A stretch of 64,000 nucleotides of DNA, taken from Antedon bifida. Its lineage: Eukaryota > Echinodermata > Crinoidea > Comatulida > Antedonidae. Position numbers and translations under genes: made by a program. The stretch is from the NCBI GenBank assembly GCA_963402885.1, contig OY727098.1, forward strand, positions 16,416,717 through 16,480,716, written 5' to 3'. The notes beneath the pieces were generated by a model. It was given only the letters and a program-made list of their open reading frames with translations, searched no databases and was not told the origin of the DNA. Shown piece by piece: positions 45,290 through 57,900 of the stretch. Position 1 is the first letter of the stretch, and each line of letters starts with the position of its first letter.

Positions 45290-47165
45290 AGTAATATTTT
45301 GTTATTATTCATTTAATTAAAACATGGCCAGTATGTGATAAAAAGTTACTTTGAAATGTGTAATCGCGATACGAAACGATAACAATTTATTGTCACACGG
45401 CAAGCACAGCATGAGTGAGTTAGGAAAAAGAATATTAAATAATATTAAATTATATCAGGCAATTGTATAGTTGCTTTGGTAGCGTTTACAATAATGCAAT
45501 GGCTAAAAGGACATTTTTTTTACAGTAAATAAATCTCACAATGCAAACACATTTAATAATGTAATATGCAGTATTGTAGTATTTATTGAAGGGAAGCACT
45601 GTTTCAATGATTTATAATTGAACTCCAAAAATCGCATCTCAAAAAGCGAGCAACAATTTTGAGGGACTATTGAATATGGCTGCACATAGATCATCTACCG
45701 TCTGTCAATCAAATACGCCAGATTTAAATTTCGCTTATTCTAGGCCTTGTATTCTGATTTATGTGGTTTTCATCACATTTTCAATTATTGGTTTGCATAA
45801 CTTATAATTATGGCAGCCATTTTGAAAAGGTCGTTACCCCTGCCTGTTTGCGTCACTTCACTTTCTGTGTATATAACACCTGTATGATCCATTTGAGTTC
45901 AGATTCGCAGAGTAAAAAACAAGCTTTAAAGTCAATACCATTGTGTCACATGTATAGTTTATATATGCAAATGTGTATTAACATTATCTAAGTGAAATCA
46001 TAATCGATCTTATAAAATTAATGAATTAAGGATGATAACTAACATAATTACAGGACAATATATGACATTATAGAAAACGAGACGTAGCCTAACCCTAGTA
46101 ACGGTCTTACTGACACCCATCAGTGTTAATCTTCTTACAGTACGGTACCTATAATTACAATGATTAAGATAACGGTAGGCCTACGTGTGTATTATCTCAT
46201 TATAAACATGACAACTAAATATTTCTTTCCGGATGTGGGGTGGAGAAGAAATGGACTCTGTACACCCTTGATCACGAGTATCGAGAATGATGACATTAAA
46301 CACTGTGCAGTATATCGCGTCTTCTGACAGAAACATTTATCCCTTTGGATACTGTATCGTTTCTCCTGATACTGTCCGTAGATCTTGATTCGAACCCCAC
46401 TTTCATAGCGCTCGAGAGATTAGGGTTATGTTAAGTTAATATATAGGAGTTAAGGGCTATGGTATGGGTCTGTTGCTAAAGACACGGTACTGCAGGATGT
46501 TTATTGACACGTTACATTACGAGAATCGGCTAATGTAAGCATATAAGTGCAGAAATCATATAGACTAGAATCAGTTTTATCAAATAGAAGAATGCCAAAA
46601 CCATGTGCTATTTTGAATAAGAAATATTTGTAGGTCTATATTTTCTACAATTAAATTGCATTCTCATTACAATAAATGCTATTTTTATACTTGTATCATC
46701 CTTCAGTGTGAAATATACGGTTAAAAAGATTCATAAACTGAAATCGCATCTTTTTTTCTAAAATGCAATTTTCTTATTATCCCTTGAGAGCAACTACTTC
46801 ACTAAGATGAGTGTGAGTGCGCATAATCTACATACAACAAAATCTATTTCTGAAAATTAACTTAAAAGGTTATCGTCTATTATTTATATAACACACGTTA
46901 ACTATACAGTAAAATTATATTAACCTATATACGTGCTCTCATCCAGTATGCACTTGCAGACAATTAAAAGTGTACAAATTCATTTGAAAAGATTATATTA
47001 CCAATTATTTTTGCAAGTATTGATAATAATATTAAACTTAGTCGGTAGACATCTTAAGACTTTCTGAGGGTCCCTAATGATCAGAAATTGCTGGATGGAT
47101 CACCCTCATTAAATATGGTCAAAAAAAGACCTTGGGTGGTGAAATAAGGTAATAAATACAATAAT
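45290..47165. other. Gene-free interval
   Basis: No exon recognised. A 76-codon frame at 45761-45991 (+) has no recognisable features. Confidence 0.5.
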
Positions 47166-47275
47166 ATATAAAGTAATAGTGAGTTGACCAATCACAAGCG
47201 ATAGTTTGAATAATCCATTGCGTCATGATTGGTCAAATTGCGTTGCGTCCGAGTGGGAGCCAAGCTTCTTGATAA
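47166..47275. mobile_element. Short foldback element, TTGACCAATCA family
   Basis: GAGTTGACCAATCACAAGCGA (47171-47191) faces GATTGGTCAAATTGCGTTGCG (47228-47248), followed by GAGTGGGA. The same words occur at 55117-55240 and, partly, at 56683-56760. Confidence 0.55.
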
Positions 47276-47924
47276 TATTTCATTCAAAAGAATAACAAAT
47301 TCATGAAAATGAGTTAAAAATGCTAGTATAATAAGTTTCAGCCGAATCTCGTACGTTTATTATCAATCTGAAACCTTGGCAAAATGTACAGTTTTTCTAA
47401 AATATAATATTCAAACTTTGAGACAAAATAGGCCTAATAATAATTCATTTATTTCCTCCAAAAACATACAGTTACAATAAATAAACAAGATAACAGGACT
47501 AGGGCAGACAAGTTTTTACCTATTACCTTCAATTAAAACAAAACTAATACCTATTTGTACAATCACATCAGTAACATCTAAAAAGCAAACGATATTCTTG
47601 TGGGGTGATTTACAGAACAATGAACTTAGTAATAACGCAAGCATACTTCGTATCTAGTACTTAGTAGAAGATAAACGAATAGGTTCATAGTTGCAGAATC
47701 GTGTTTGAACGATCGACTATAATACAGCCGTAGTCCAATAAAACGACTTTACAACCATGATAATAAAAAATGAGACTAAGCGTACTACATTTGTCGTGTC
47801 TGCGACTACAAATTTGGTCGTTGTTCGACGATTTGCAATCTTGTTTGCAAACGTGTATCAAAAAAAAACTTTGATATTTCATTGTAGTACTTAAGCACAA
47901 GTAGGTATAAGTCATATTATTATT

Positions 47925-48204
47925 CTACTGCGTCGAGCTTGCTCGGATTCTTTTGACTACTTCTTTCCAGTCGTCTCTGTTCATCATTGCTCCTGGTAGC
48001 TCTTCAATTTTATGGCCGGAGTCTGCAACTAATTGGTCAATGAATGATTTTGGGGGCCTGCCTGGTCTTCTTGCCCCATGTGATGGCATCCAGAGCATAA
48101 ATTGCTCTAATTTTCGAAATAGATTATTGAAAATGTCACTCGATTCTCGTACAGTAGGCCTATTATGTCTAGAGACAACAAACGGCATGCTTTCTTGTAT
48201 TTAG
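47925..48204 (-). pseudogene. Non-LTR retrotransposon, C-terminal end of reverse transcriptase ORF (5' truncated)
   Basis: The frame encodes MPSHGARRPGRPPKSF, IDQLVADSG, then ELPGAMMNRDDWKEVVKRIR and a stop. The G-RRPGRP-K..IDQL..D and A..DRD.W...V pattern is characteristic of the last part of animal LINE polyproteins, downstream of the reverse transcriptase domain. The rest of the ORF is missing, so this is a dead-on-arrival 5'-truncated copy. A short A/T-rich tail follows on the - strand. Confidence 0.75.
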
Positions 48205-49703
48205 ACTACAAACTTGTTCGTACTACACCATCATACTTTTTAAAATACTTTACGTCAACGATAATCACCCGTGAGTGTTTTGGCTTATTGAATAATACTG
48301 CAAAAATTTAACATTACTAGTATCATGCATTAACAAAATATATAATACGACTTGCTTATATGATAATTGTTTTCCTCAAAGACGAATCATGATCAACAAA
48401 ATGTCAACAATTAAAAAAATAAACTTATAATATCCTTTTAGACCGATGCTGTTGCAACGTTGTTTATATTATTATGTTTAACATTTCTATAATAGTGGAT
48501 ATAAATTCTTTAGCCTGTTCAAATATTACAAGCAGGTGTTTTGATCGTCATTTTATCTGTCATCTAAACAACCAATTGTTGTACTTCAGGAATATAAATG
48601 TTTTGTATTGACTGCCCCAATCGATAGTCGGAAATTGAAAATGGAAACCATCTAAGAAACGATCTGCTCTTCTATATACTTCTTCGCTGGCGAAGCTAGA
48701 ATATTTGTTGTCGATCCGTATTGGACAGAGCATTTTATTGTATATAACACTCGATTGGAATTGATTGAAGAAAAATTGACGGAGGTATTTCACAAAAAGG
48801 AAATGTACGTTTGAGGATTAATAGTGTACTATAGTATATTAATCCTATAAGTATTGGAACATCGCGTCAAATCGAAGTGTTTGTTACAGACGCGAAGTAA
48901 ATTAAATTAAATAGACTTAGCTCAACGTAACACTGTGTGCAAAACGTTGTAATTACGCCCACAGCAGTGAATAAACGGAAATATAATCCAGAAAATGGAA
49001 ATTAAAATTGATAAAAATATACAAGATTTTGATCGGCGAAATATACAAACTGTACTAAATTATATTTTAATATGTAACCATTCGTATTCAATATAAAAGT
49101 TTAAAAATATTTTGCCATGCTTGATAGAAATAATTTCATTATCTGTCGCAACCATTGGTTTTCATTGTTTGATATCTTTATTACGAATATGTTAATCACC
49201 TATCTATTCTATTCTTTTCATTGTTGATCATTATCAACACATTATTTATGACATCTCTATAATTTGTTCAGCCTATCAAATAACAAATTCGGTATTATAG
49301 CATCATATAAATATCACATGTGGCGCCTGTAACATGTATGCTTTAAGTCATCAGGAGTCACATGTGACACATAGTATTACAGTCTAAGAACTACTAGAGA
49401 TGACATTCTTCTGCAATTCCTGTCTGCCAAATGATGTAAATGCACAGAATCCTCTATAAACGGCAAAATTGCTGTCAGGTAACATGGAAAATTATAATCA
49501 AACGGAGCCTGTAGAAAAATATTTGGCAGCAGATTTGTATTTCCAGGAAAGACTCTTCTCTGGTATTTCTTATTAGAAAGTTGCCTATGATAGATAATGT
49601 CAGGTGCAGATACAGTACAAAGAATCGGATGGGTTATGTTCATAATTCTTTCAAAAATATTTTTGTTTTCTTTCATTATAATCATTAATACCATAAACAT
49701 TCT
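48205..49703. other. Gene-free interval
   Basis: No exon recognised. Frames at 48560-48793 and 49377-49700 on the - strand lack conserved motifs and flanking splice sites. Confidence 0.5.
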
Positions 49704-49866
49704 AACGCTCTGTCGACACTATCAAACTTTATGTGACAAAAAAAGTGTGATGTTCCCAAATATGGTAGTGATATGCCCAAATATGGTAGTGATATGACAT
49801 CATCATGTCCATATATGGGCACATCACATTTTTTTGTCACATAGTTTGATAGTGTAGACATAACGT
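49704..49866. mobile_element. MITE, AAGCTCTGTC family, copy 7
   Basis: AACGCTCTGTCGACACTATC and GATAGTGTAGACATAACGTT are the ends. Internally, ATATGGTAGTGATATG occurs twice in tandem, and the inverted ATATATGGGCACATCAC follows. Confidence 0.85.
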
Positions 49867-50206
49867 TAGTAACAGCATCATTGTATCGTCAAGATCACTT
49901 TATCATCATAATTTAATTAATGTAACAACAGCAAGACAGAAAGCAAAATGTTATACATTGATTTGTTCAAAGATGAAATACGAACAAAACCGATATCCAA
50001 TTTTATTTAGTACGATTCAAAACCAAGAAAGCGTGTTATTTAGTAATTAATTTTATGCTTCGTATGGTTGACACATTCTTCAAGATGAGTAAAATTCTAG
50101 GCAACCCCGCGAGGTTTAATACGTTATACTTAAGATCACAATACGTAAACAGCCTAATGTTATACTATCAGTAAGCTAGCATTTTTTTTTTCAATTCAAT
50201 CATCCT

Positions 50207-50580
50207 CGTCCGTGGAATGGGTTACCTTTACACATTCGTTCAAGCAAGTCTACTGATGTTTTCAAGAGTGCGCTTAAGACACATCTGCTGTCGGCTGCTT
50301 TTGGCAATTTGTAAGATTTAATTTGTTTAGCTAGATACCCACATCACTGAGAACACCTGTGAGTTATGTACTTGCTGGTCTATGCACCTTAAATTGCTGG
50401 TAAACGGAAGCAGTGATGTGGGTTCGATTTGGTCTTGTTTTTTATTCGTTTTTTTGTCAAATTTATCAATAGTATTTAGGTTTAAGGTTAATATGTTTCA
50501 TGGTTTTCACAAGCGCCTTGAGCACTTTAGTGGATATGTGCGCTGTATAAATCATATTATTATTATTATTATTATCATCT
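50207..50580 (+). pseudogene. Non-LTR retrotransposon 3' end with ATT microsatellite tail
   Basis: A 35-codon remnant (50207-50314) encodes RPWNGLPLHIRSS then TDVFKSALKTHLL and a stop, matching the C-terminal WN.LP..IR....FK..LK..L of CR1/jockey-like LINEs. Beyond it, CGCCTTGAGCACTTTAGTGG, GTGCGCTGTATAAA and (ATT)n form the familiar 3' end. Strongly 5' truncated. Confidence 0.8.
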
Positions 50581-50606
50581 TTATTGCAACATGTGAAAAC
50601 ATTTAA

Positions 50607-51986
50607 AGTTCATCCTTAATTTCAACATAAAAATAACAATTCAGAATATTAAAAAACCCCGATATATTTGCAGATCTGTAAGGTGTATTCGAAAGAGAAT
50701 AACATTATTATTATATTTTAAATGAACGTATATATATATATTGAAATAGTGTATCATGTAAGGTTTTAAAACAAACATAAATGGGACTGTGTATTATTAG
50801 GCCTAGATATATGATTATTACTCCATAATGGTATCGAACACCTAACCAAAAGTACAATAGGCTTATTCTGGAAAAATGTTGCATCAGAGGTACTGTAGAT
50901 GCACACACATCGAGGGAGAAACTTATATTTAAGATATGATGAATATCTACAAATGAAAACTGGCATAAACGAGAGAAGCTTATCAGTTTAACTCTGTACT
51001 AAACTAATTAGGCCTAATGTTTATGTATTTTTGTTTATTACAGCGAAGTATTTATCCAGCATCTTTCAAAGAATAGAAATGAGAGGAACTGTAAGTCTCG
51101 ATTTGTGTTAATTGATAAAGAGGGCAACATCAATCAGGTTTGTAGTTGATAAATATATTTTTACTATTTTTTCTTAGAAAAGATATAATGTTCTGTTCTT
51201 GGCAACATAGTTTGCTGTGACCCTTTCGTGGTGAGATCCAACATTATTTAACAAAAAATGTTTTTCTTTTTCAGATTTTCTAATGTGAGATGCTAACTGT
51301 TTAGGGAGTAGTAGTAGAATTAATGAACAGAGGTAAGACGGTGTCTAGTTTTAACTTTACTTTAGCCTTAAAAGCGATATCACCATAACCGACAATTTAA
51401 GTTACATTCATAATAATATGTAATAAGGAATATTAGAATCATGTATCATAGAAAACCTATTCAACTTTTATTATGGCATTTAAAAGAAAGTATTTTTTCA
51501 ATAAGAGAGAGATCTTCTTGAAATAAAATTCTGTCATTATTATCAATGCACAATACCTATTATGTTCATAAATAATGCTTTCTATTTATATAAATCCTAA
51601 GAACATTTATGAAATAATAATGATAATGCGGCAAACAGCGTCTGTATTGATTGAGCTGAGAAAATAACCATAAAAAGCTTAGAATAAAAACGATATAAAA
51701 AGTAAACTGTCATAGACCAACAACTATATTTCACATTATAAAAATGATTTTAAAAGAGAGAATAATGATTAGTATGACACAATTCTACAAAGTGAAGTGC
51801 GCTTAATGTCGGATTAACTTCACAGGCTGACGTACGTACATGAGAAATGATCGAGGACGCGTCTTGTGATATAGTACAGTGAAGGTTGAGCACAATATAC
51901 ATTATTTATAATGTTATTTTTTTGTAATTAAAATCAATTCATATTTAATGTGCCTCCCAGCTTCTAACTGTAACTGCTTCGAATGT
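50607..51986. other. Gene-poor interval
   Basis: Mostly featureless. A possible isolated exon, 51044-51137 (+), is discussed under findings and is too weak to call as a gene. Confidence 0.45.
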
Positions 51987-52104
51987 AAAGCACTGTGTAC
52001 ACTATCAAACTAGTTTGACAAAGAAAGTGTGATGTGCCTAAATATGGTAGTGATATGACGTCACATTTTTTGTCACATGAAGTTTTATAATGTAGACAGA
52101 GCTT
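51987..52104. mobile_element. MITE, AAGCTCTGTC family, copy 8
   Basis: AAAGCACTGTGTACACTATC at the left and TAATGTAGACAGAGCTTA at the right. A single ATATGGTAGTGATATGACGTCA core means the inner part is deleted relative to longer copies. Confidence 0.75.
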
Positions 52105-52284
52105 AGACCCCCTTAAAGAAAAGAATATCTCGATCAAAACTTACACACAAAAGCCTATTCATTTTCTGATAAAAGGCGTAAGCGTCCTCTCTATTTTCTA
52201 TTTATTAATCAAAGAATAATTATAACTTGGAATAATATTATAATATTGTGTATATTATGAATACTGTTGATTTAACATTCACAT

Positions 52285-52379
52285 TTGTTCCGTTTCACGG
52301 AACGGAAGACGGTGCCGTGTTGTCATCATAAATAATGGAAAATCGGCGGCACCATCTTCCATTCCCTGAAACGAAACAA
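52285..52379. repeat. Foldback with imperfect 30 bp arms
   Basis: TTCCGTTTCACGGAACGGAA..GACGGTGCCG faces CGGCACCATCTTCC..ATTCCCTGAAACG around a loop of about 30 bases. Probably a small MITE. Confidence 0.55.
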
Positions 52380-53835
52380 TTGGAATGTAGCGTAAACAGG
52401 AAAGAGTAATTGATTAACACATTAATACAAATCTAAATGTTAATCGGACCATCGATTTCTAATAATGAAAAGGGTGTTTCCTCAGATTTGAACTACTAAC
52501 ATGATATTAACACAGTCAACAAATAATCGTATACTACTGTAAATTTAAACTAGGAGGTGTTTTTACATGTAAATTTACGGCGTATATTCACTATGTGGAA
52601 CATATTATGTTTGATGTTTATCACTTTCGATGGTAAACGTCGTCTTCTATTTGCGTCAGTAACATGAATTGATTAACTAATTAATTTCTCTACGATTTAA
52701 AGTCACGAGAGCGTACATTAAAAAAAAACTCTCTACTCGATATTTTTAACATTGTACAAGGATTTTTATAACAATAGTAAAACTGTGACATTTCCAAAAG
52801 TAGGACTTGTTTACACCCGTACGTACGTTTTTGTTGCATGCGATGTTTTTGTAGTTTGTTGTGATTCATTTTAATTTTAGTTTGACAGAAACTGATATAA
52901 GAAATAAGAATAACTTGTAAATATTGACGTATTCAATTTATAGCAATCTCTATAGATTTACGTCTCAAAAGATGCACTTATTTATTAAACATATCGGTAA
53001 AACTCAATAATTTAGATGAACATTTAAATCTTGTACGGTGTCATATCAAACAACAAGAACAAGACAGTTTCATGTCAAGCGAAGGTTAACAGTGCCATCC
53101 ATATCACACGTGTGACACAACGCTTTTGAAAATGAGAGGAAATGTAGCATTAATTTTCTACAAAGAGGCATTACAAAAGGTTGTAGTCATCAGACAAGAA
53201 ACTATAGAGGTTGTTTACTATCGCTAGACATGATACTGTATACGAGATTCGGGCCAATTAAAAGGCAAACTACTTACACCAAAAAATGGTGACAGAGTAG
53301 GTATTCATTTTAAAAAATGTGGATATGTCAACTCGACAAACATTATATCATAACAACAATAAGCAACGTGCGTCTCTTGACACACACCAGCGTTTGCCAG
53401 CCAATCTGTTCGGTTGATTGGTTGCCTTAAATTCCCAATTTGTTATTCAAAACCTGTTCTTCTATGTCATGGTAACATATTTAATTTATTCATCTATTAT
53501 TTAATTGATTTAATAAGTAGTTCACATAGAGGAACATATGTCACGATTTAAAAAAAAAACATTATGTTTTTTTTAAAATCGTGACATATGGTTTCTAGTT
53601 AAGGAAAGAGAGGCGTATCATAAAAACAGTTTGTCTCCTCTCCTATTTATGGCACAACCAATGCTTCAACTGCATTCATTCTAATTAAGGATATTTCATT
53701 TAAGTTATGCTGTTTGGCGTGTCATATTAATACTTGAGCTGGTCAACAATCAAATGAATACTATACCAACGTAAAAAAATACAATAAGAGACTTGTGTCC
53801 ATGTACTATACTGTAGGTATCTATCAAAGTATCAT
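52380..53835. other. Gene-free interval
   Basis: No exon recognised. It contains a hairpin at 53536-53590 whose arms read CATATGTCACGATTT and its complement, separated by A and T runs. Confidence 0.5.
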
Positions 53836-53970
53836 AGGAATATTTGGTAATACAACATCACATGTGTTTTCCCATGTATCTTATAGTAGTAACCTAACCT
53901 TTAACCGAACCTTGCATGATACAGGTACTACATGCGATATAAATGAGATGCTGTATTACCAAATATTCCT
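53836..53970. mobile_element. Small TIR element, ends AGGAATATTTGGTAATACA
   Basis: AGGAATATTTGGTAATACAA at 53836 is mirrored by TGTATTACCAAATATTCCT ending at 53970. Internal words GTAACCTAACCTT and CATGATACAGG also appear at 63597-63625, followed there by GAGATGTTGTATTCCT. Confidence 0.6.
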
Positions 53971-54164
53971 TTGATATTTCGGCAATAGCTAGTGTGTGTG
54001 TGGAGATACAGCACTGGAAATTGAATTCAACCTAAAACAGTACGGTACCGAATTATGCATAATGTTTGAAAGAAGAATTAAGGACACATATATATATATA
54101 TATATTACCACGCCGAGAATGTTAAAGAGTCGCTATCCAATCGAGCTTGAACAATACCATGAAA

Positions 54165-54236
54165 GCCCCAGTGGTCTAATGGTTAGGACATCTGCATATC
54201 AAGCAGGCGGTCCGAGTTCGAGTCTCGGTTGGGGCG
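54165..54236 (+). tRNA. tRNA-like gene, anticodon ATC (Asp by code)
   Basis: All four stems fold: acceptor GCCCCAG/TTGGGGC, D stem GTC..GAC, anticodon stem TCTGC/GCAGG with loop ATATCAA, and T arm CCGAG-TTCGAGT-CTCGG. The discriminator base is G. A TTTTT terminator starts at 54239. T33 is present, so the anticodon is ATC (codon GAT), whereas eukaryotic Asp tRNAs normally carry GTC. A and B boxes are good. It may be an atypical tRNA or a recent tRNA-derived SINE head; no SINE body is seen next to it. Confidence 0.7.
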
Positions 54237-54344
54237 ACTTTTTCTCATTCTCACAGATTTCCTCATCTTTATCGTTTCAAATTAATTAATTAAAAATTTC
54301 AGTATATCACCGGGCGGTTTAGAATTAATGTTCTTTGCCTGATG

Positions 54345-54375
<31 letters not shown>

Positions 54376-54379
<4 letters not shown>

Positions 54380-54495
54380 TTGAACTGTTATCATAAGCAA
54401 TATCATTAGCACTATAATTAATTCTAGCATTGTTTGTTATAAATTACATTCTTTTGAATTAATTCTGTAATTGTTTGTAGGATGCTTAAATTAAA

Positions 54496-54538
<43 letters not shown>

Positions 54539-54670
54539 ATATATATTAATTTTAATTTAAGCATCCTACAAACAATTACAGAATTAATTCAAAAGAATGT
54601 AATTTATAACAAACAATGCTAGAATTAATTATAGTGCTAATGATATTGCTTATGATAACAGTTCAAATTA
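54376..54670. repeat. Perfect 295 bp palindrome with (TA)n centre
   Basis: Arms starting TAATTTGAACTGTTATCATA at 54376 and ending at 54670 are exact reverse complements over about 140 bases each. They are joined by a TA-repeat loop centred at 54523. A further (TA)n run abuts the left side. No coding frame. Confidence 0.92.
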
Positions 54671-54909
54671 TACCAAGATATTCACAGTACGAATGATATA
54701 ATATCCATGGGTGGTTTAATGATATCATTTTAATTAACGTTACCAATTTATATAACCATGTATTCCATACCCGTTTCACAGCATTGGATTTTACCAGTTA
54801 AGATACGTTTCACATCAAACCTTGGCATGGTTCAGTGCCAAGAGTATACAATTCTGAACGTAGCTTAAATACAGTTGTTTATTTTTTTGTTGCTAGACAC
54901 CCAAAGAAA

Positions 54910-57900
54910 ATGGGCCAATGTTGCTGTTGCTTATACATTCCTAGGAATCACGAGTTAAGCGAAACAGATTCATTTGCCACATTGACGTCGTCATCCACAT
55001 CAGAGAACAAGAGCCTATGGCCAGACGCAAAGAAGAATGACAGGGTGTGGTTCTGGGTTTCAAAACCCACAGAGGAAACAAAGACCCCGCCAAGTGAGTG
55101 CATTGATTGATATTAGTGTTCCCACTTAGACGAAGCGCAAGTAATTTGACCAATCACGACCCGTGGATCATTCGAACTGTCGCTTGTGATTGATCAACTC
55201 ATTGCGCCTACGTTGTCGTTGCGCCCAAAAGTGGGCACCAAATGTTAAGCCTGTTTTATATTCGCCCAAATTAAATAAAGGCCAAGTTACATTTACACAA
55301 CCCGCGGAGCGGACGGGCGGTTGCCGGGATACAGATACTGTACGTGGAAAAAGCTGCGCGGTTTTAGTTGTGCGCATGTTTTCCTCATCTCACAAAGGAA
55401 AGGATCACGTCTTTAGACAAAAATGTCATTACTAAAACCTAAAACTATGTGTCCCATTGATACATACAGTGCATTGGTATTATTAATTATGTTAACCATA
55501 TTGAACTAAACGACTCGGATGCTTTGATGTATATCTCCCACGCGACCCATTTGAAGGATATTTTGTTCCGTATGGCCGCTGTGTCGATTCAGGAATAAAC
55601 TCAATAGCATTAAGTTATATTGATATAAGATAATGTTAACAAAGCATAGTGGATTAAAATTATCTTACCAGTTGTTAAAACAACATACGGGAAAATGAAA
55701 TATAAATTTAATGCAATGATTTTTCGAATTTAAAAAAAAAAGTGAAAAAGGCTAAATGAAGTGTATGATATATAGAATGGCAATTTTTAATTTTGTGTAT
55801 TTAATTGCTATTCCCATTGAAATCCATGTGATGTTCTCATACGGTATCATTCTATAACGACAATAAACTGCCAACAGTATCCATCTAATGTTCTCGATGT
55901 AGCCCATGTGTATGGAACGTGTGGTTGCCGTCACACATAAGAACAAGCTGTTTATTTCGTTTCACAGGAAATTATATTAACGATATAGACTTGCCCCAAG
56001 CCTGTATTCATTGTCTTTTTTTTATTTATTTGTTTTTATTTCGATTTTTGTCTGAAGCTCAAGTAGTATGAAACACCATGTGCCAAAATATTTATCTTTT
56101 TACTAATACTAAGACAAAACTCCGTCTGGAACCCAGACTATTAACGATAAAGAGTGTTACAGTGACCGAGTAGAGTCTTTCTTACTGCGCATAATGCGTA
56201 TATATTTTACGTCACGGAAGCACGCGTCTTTGTGAGTGCTGCATTAAACTGTTTTGTACTATTAATCACATAGCATCTGACAGTGGAGATTCCTCAACAT
56301 CGCACGATGAAGCAGTGCCAGCTATTACGTTAACAGTTTCTCCGAGCGTCTCACCGATTCCAGAAAGGCGACGGAGTTTCACACCTCAGTTTCCATTAGG
56401 TACGTTACGTCCTGAGCTGTACGCCAGTGATGACGTCAAAGCAGACGGAAAGCGTTCAAGGTCATATTCCGGAGGAAGTAATGATGAATTTACGGAAACG
56501 TACGGATCTGTTACGTTCGCTATTAGATACAGCAAAGCATCGCATAGGTAAGTACAATAACACCTGAAATATGTTATGTTATTAAAATTATTTGTCTAGG
56601 TTGGTTTTAATTTTCAAACGAGTTAAACAGACATGCTATACGCACTGGACCGTAGCATTGCATTTCGTGCTGTCAAGCTTAGTTCCCACTAGGACGCGTC
56701 GCTTTTGATTGGGCAATTAGCTTGGGTTGTGGCTTACGTCCTTGCGTTGCAATCATATCTGTATAATAGTGTATAAGGTGGCCGTAATAATATAGCTTCA
56801 CATTGTCGCCTTAAGAGTTTTTTTTAATGAAATTTGGTAAGATTACATAGAAGGTACTAGTTTAGGCTCATGGTAATTATGCGTGTGACGACAATCAACG
56901 ATAATACGTGGGTCGTCGAAAATTGAAAGCTGCCATAATTATGATGAGATTGACGATTATTATAACAGTTAGCTTTGATGCTGATATTGATTGTTCTTCA
57001 TTTAATGGCAAACAATCATGTGTAAGAACGTCACACTTTAAATGATAAGCAAACGCGTTATGTAGGTATATATCAAATAATGTCATTGTATAGTGTGTCT
57101 ACATTTTTGTTTTGTAATCTAAAAGGATGGTTGTACATCTTCAGCAAGTTTCCGATCTACCACCAAAAGGACAGGGGGACATCGCGTATGACACTATTGT
57201 ATCAGCATGTATTTTACCTGATGAAAAGTTTACTTGCGAGTCGAGCGTCGTGCACCGAACGCTAAACCCAGATTATGACGAAGAACTCGACTTTCCATTA
57301 GATATGAAGAAATCATTAGAACGACAAGCACTGCGAATGTCTGTATGTGATGCTGTTCGACGTCATAAGTATAACGTCGTTGGACACGTGATCGTTCCGT
57401 TTCCACAGTGTGATTTTAGTGGAACCCCTAAAACGTTCAAGAAAGCAATCAAGAAAAGATCAAAGGTATGAGTCCGGGGTGTGTACGTATACGCACAATG
57501 TTTATTTAGACCACGATGAGGTGGTTATGAACATTTAGACTGACTATTGTAATATCAAAATAGTACAGTCATAAGAACTCACTCAATAACCCATAAAAAA
57601 GTACGTAGCGTAGCGTACGTTTTGATATCTAACCCCAATGCTATCCAACTAAATACTAAATAGTATTTAGTTAGATGTGTTTACGTTAGTGCAAAAGTTC
57701 ATAGAATTTTAAAAAGCGAAATGATTAAATGATCACGATTTTTTTGACAAGCACCTAAGCCTTTGTAATCTAAGCTCTTAAATATCGAACAACTTGTTAA
57801 AATATATCCCATGAGAATAATGATTCAATCGCCTATTTAATGCATAATCCATTAAAACTACTGTATTTAAGTGTACTTCGTGTAGGCCTAGCTTCAATCG

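Noticed and set aside
46385-46430. B-box-like ATTCGAACCCCAC on the opposite strand
   Set aside because: The T stem does not pair and there is no A box; not an RNA gene.
49377-49700. 107-codon frame on the - strand
   Set aside because: No recognisable motif, and it starts beside a MITE; chance frame.
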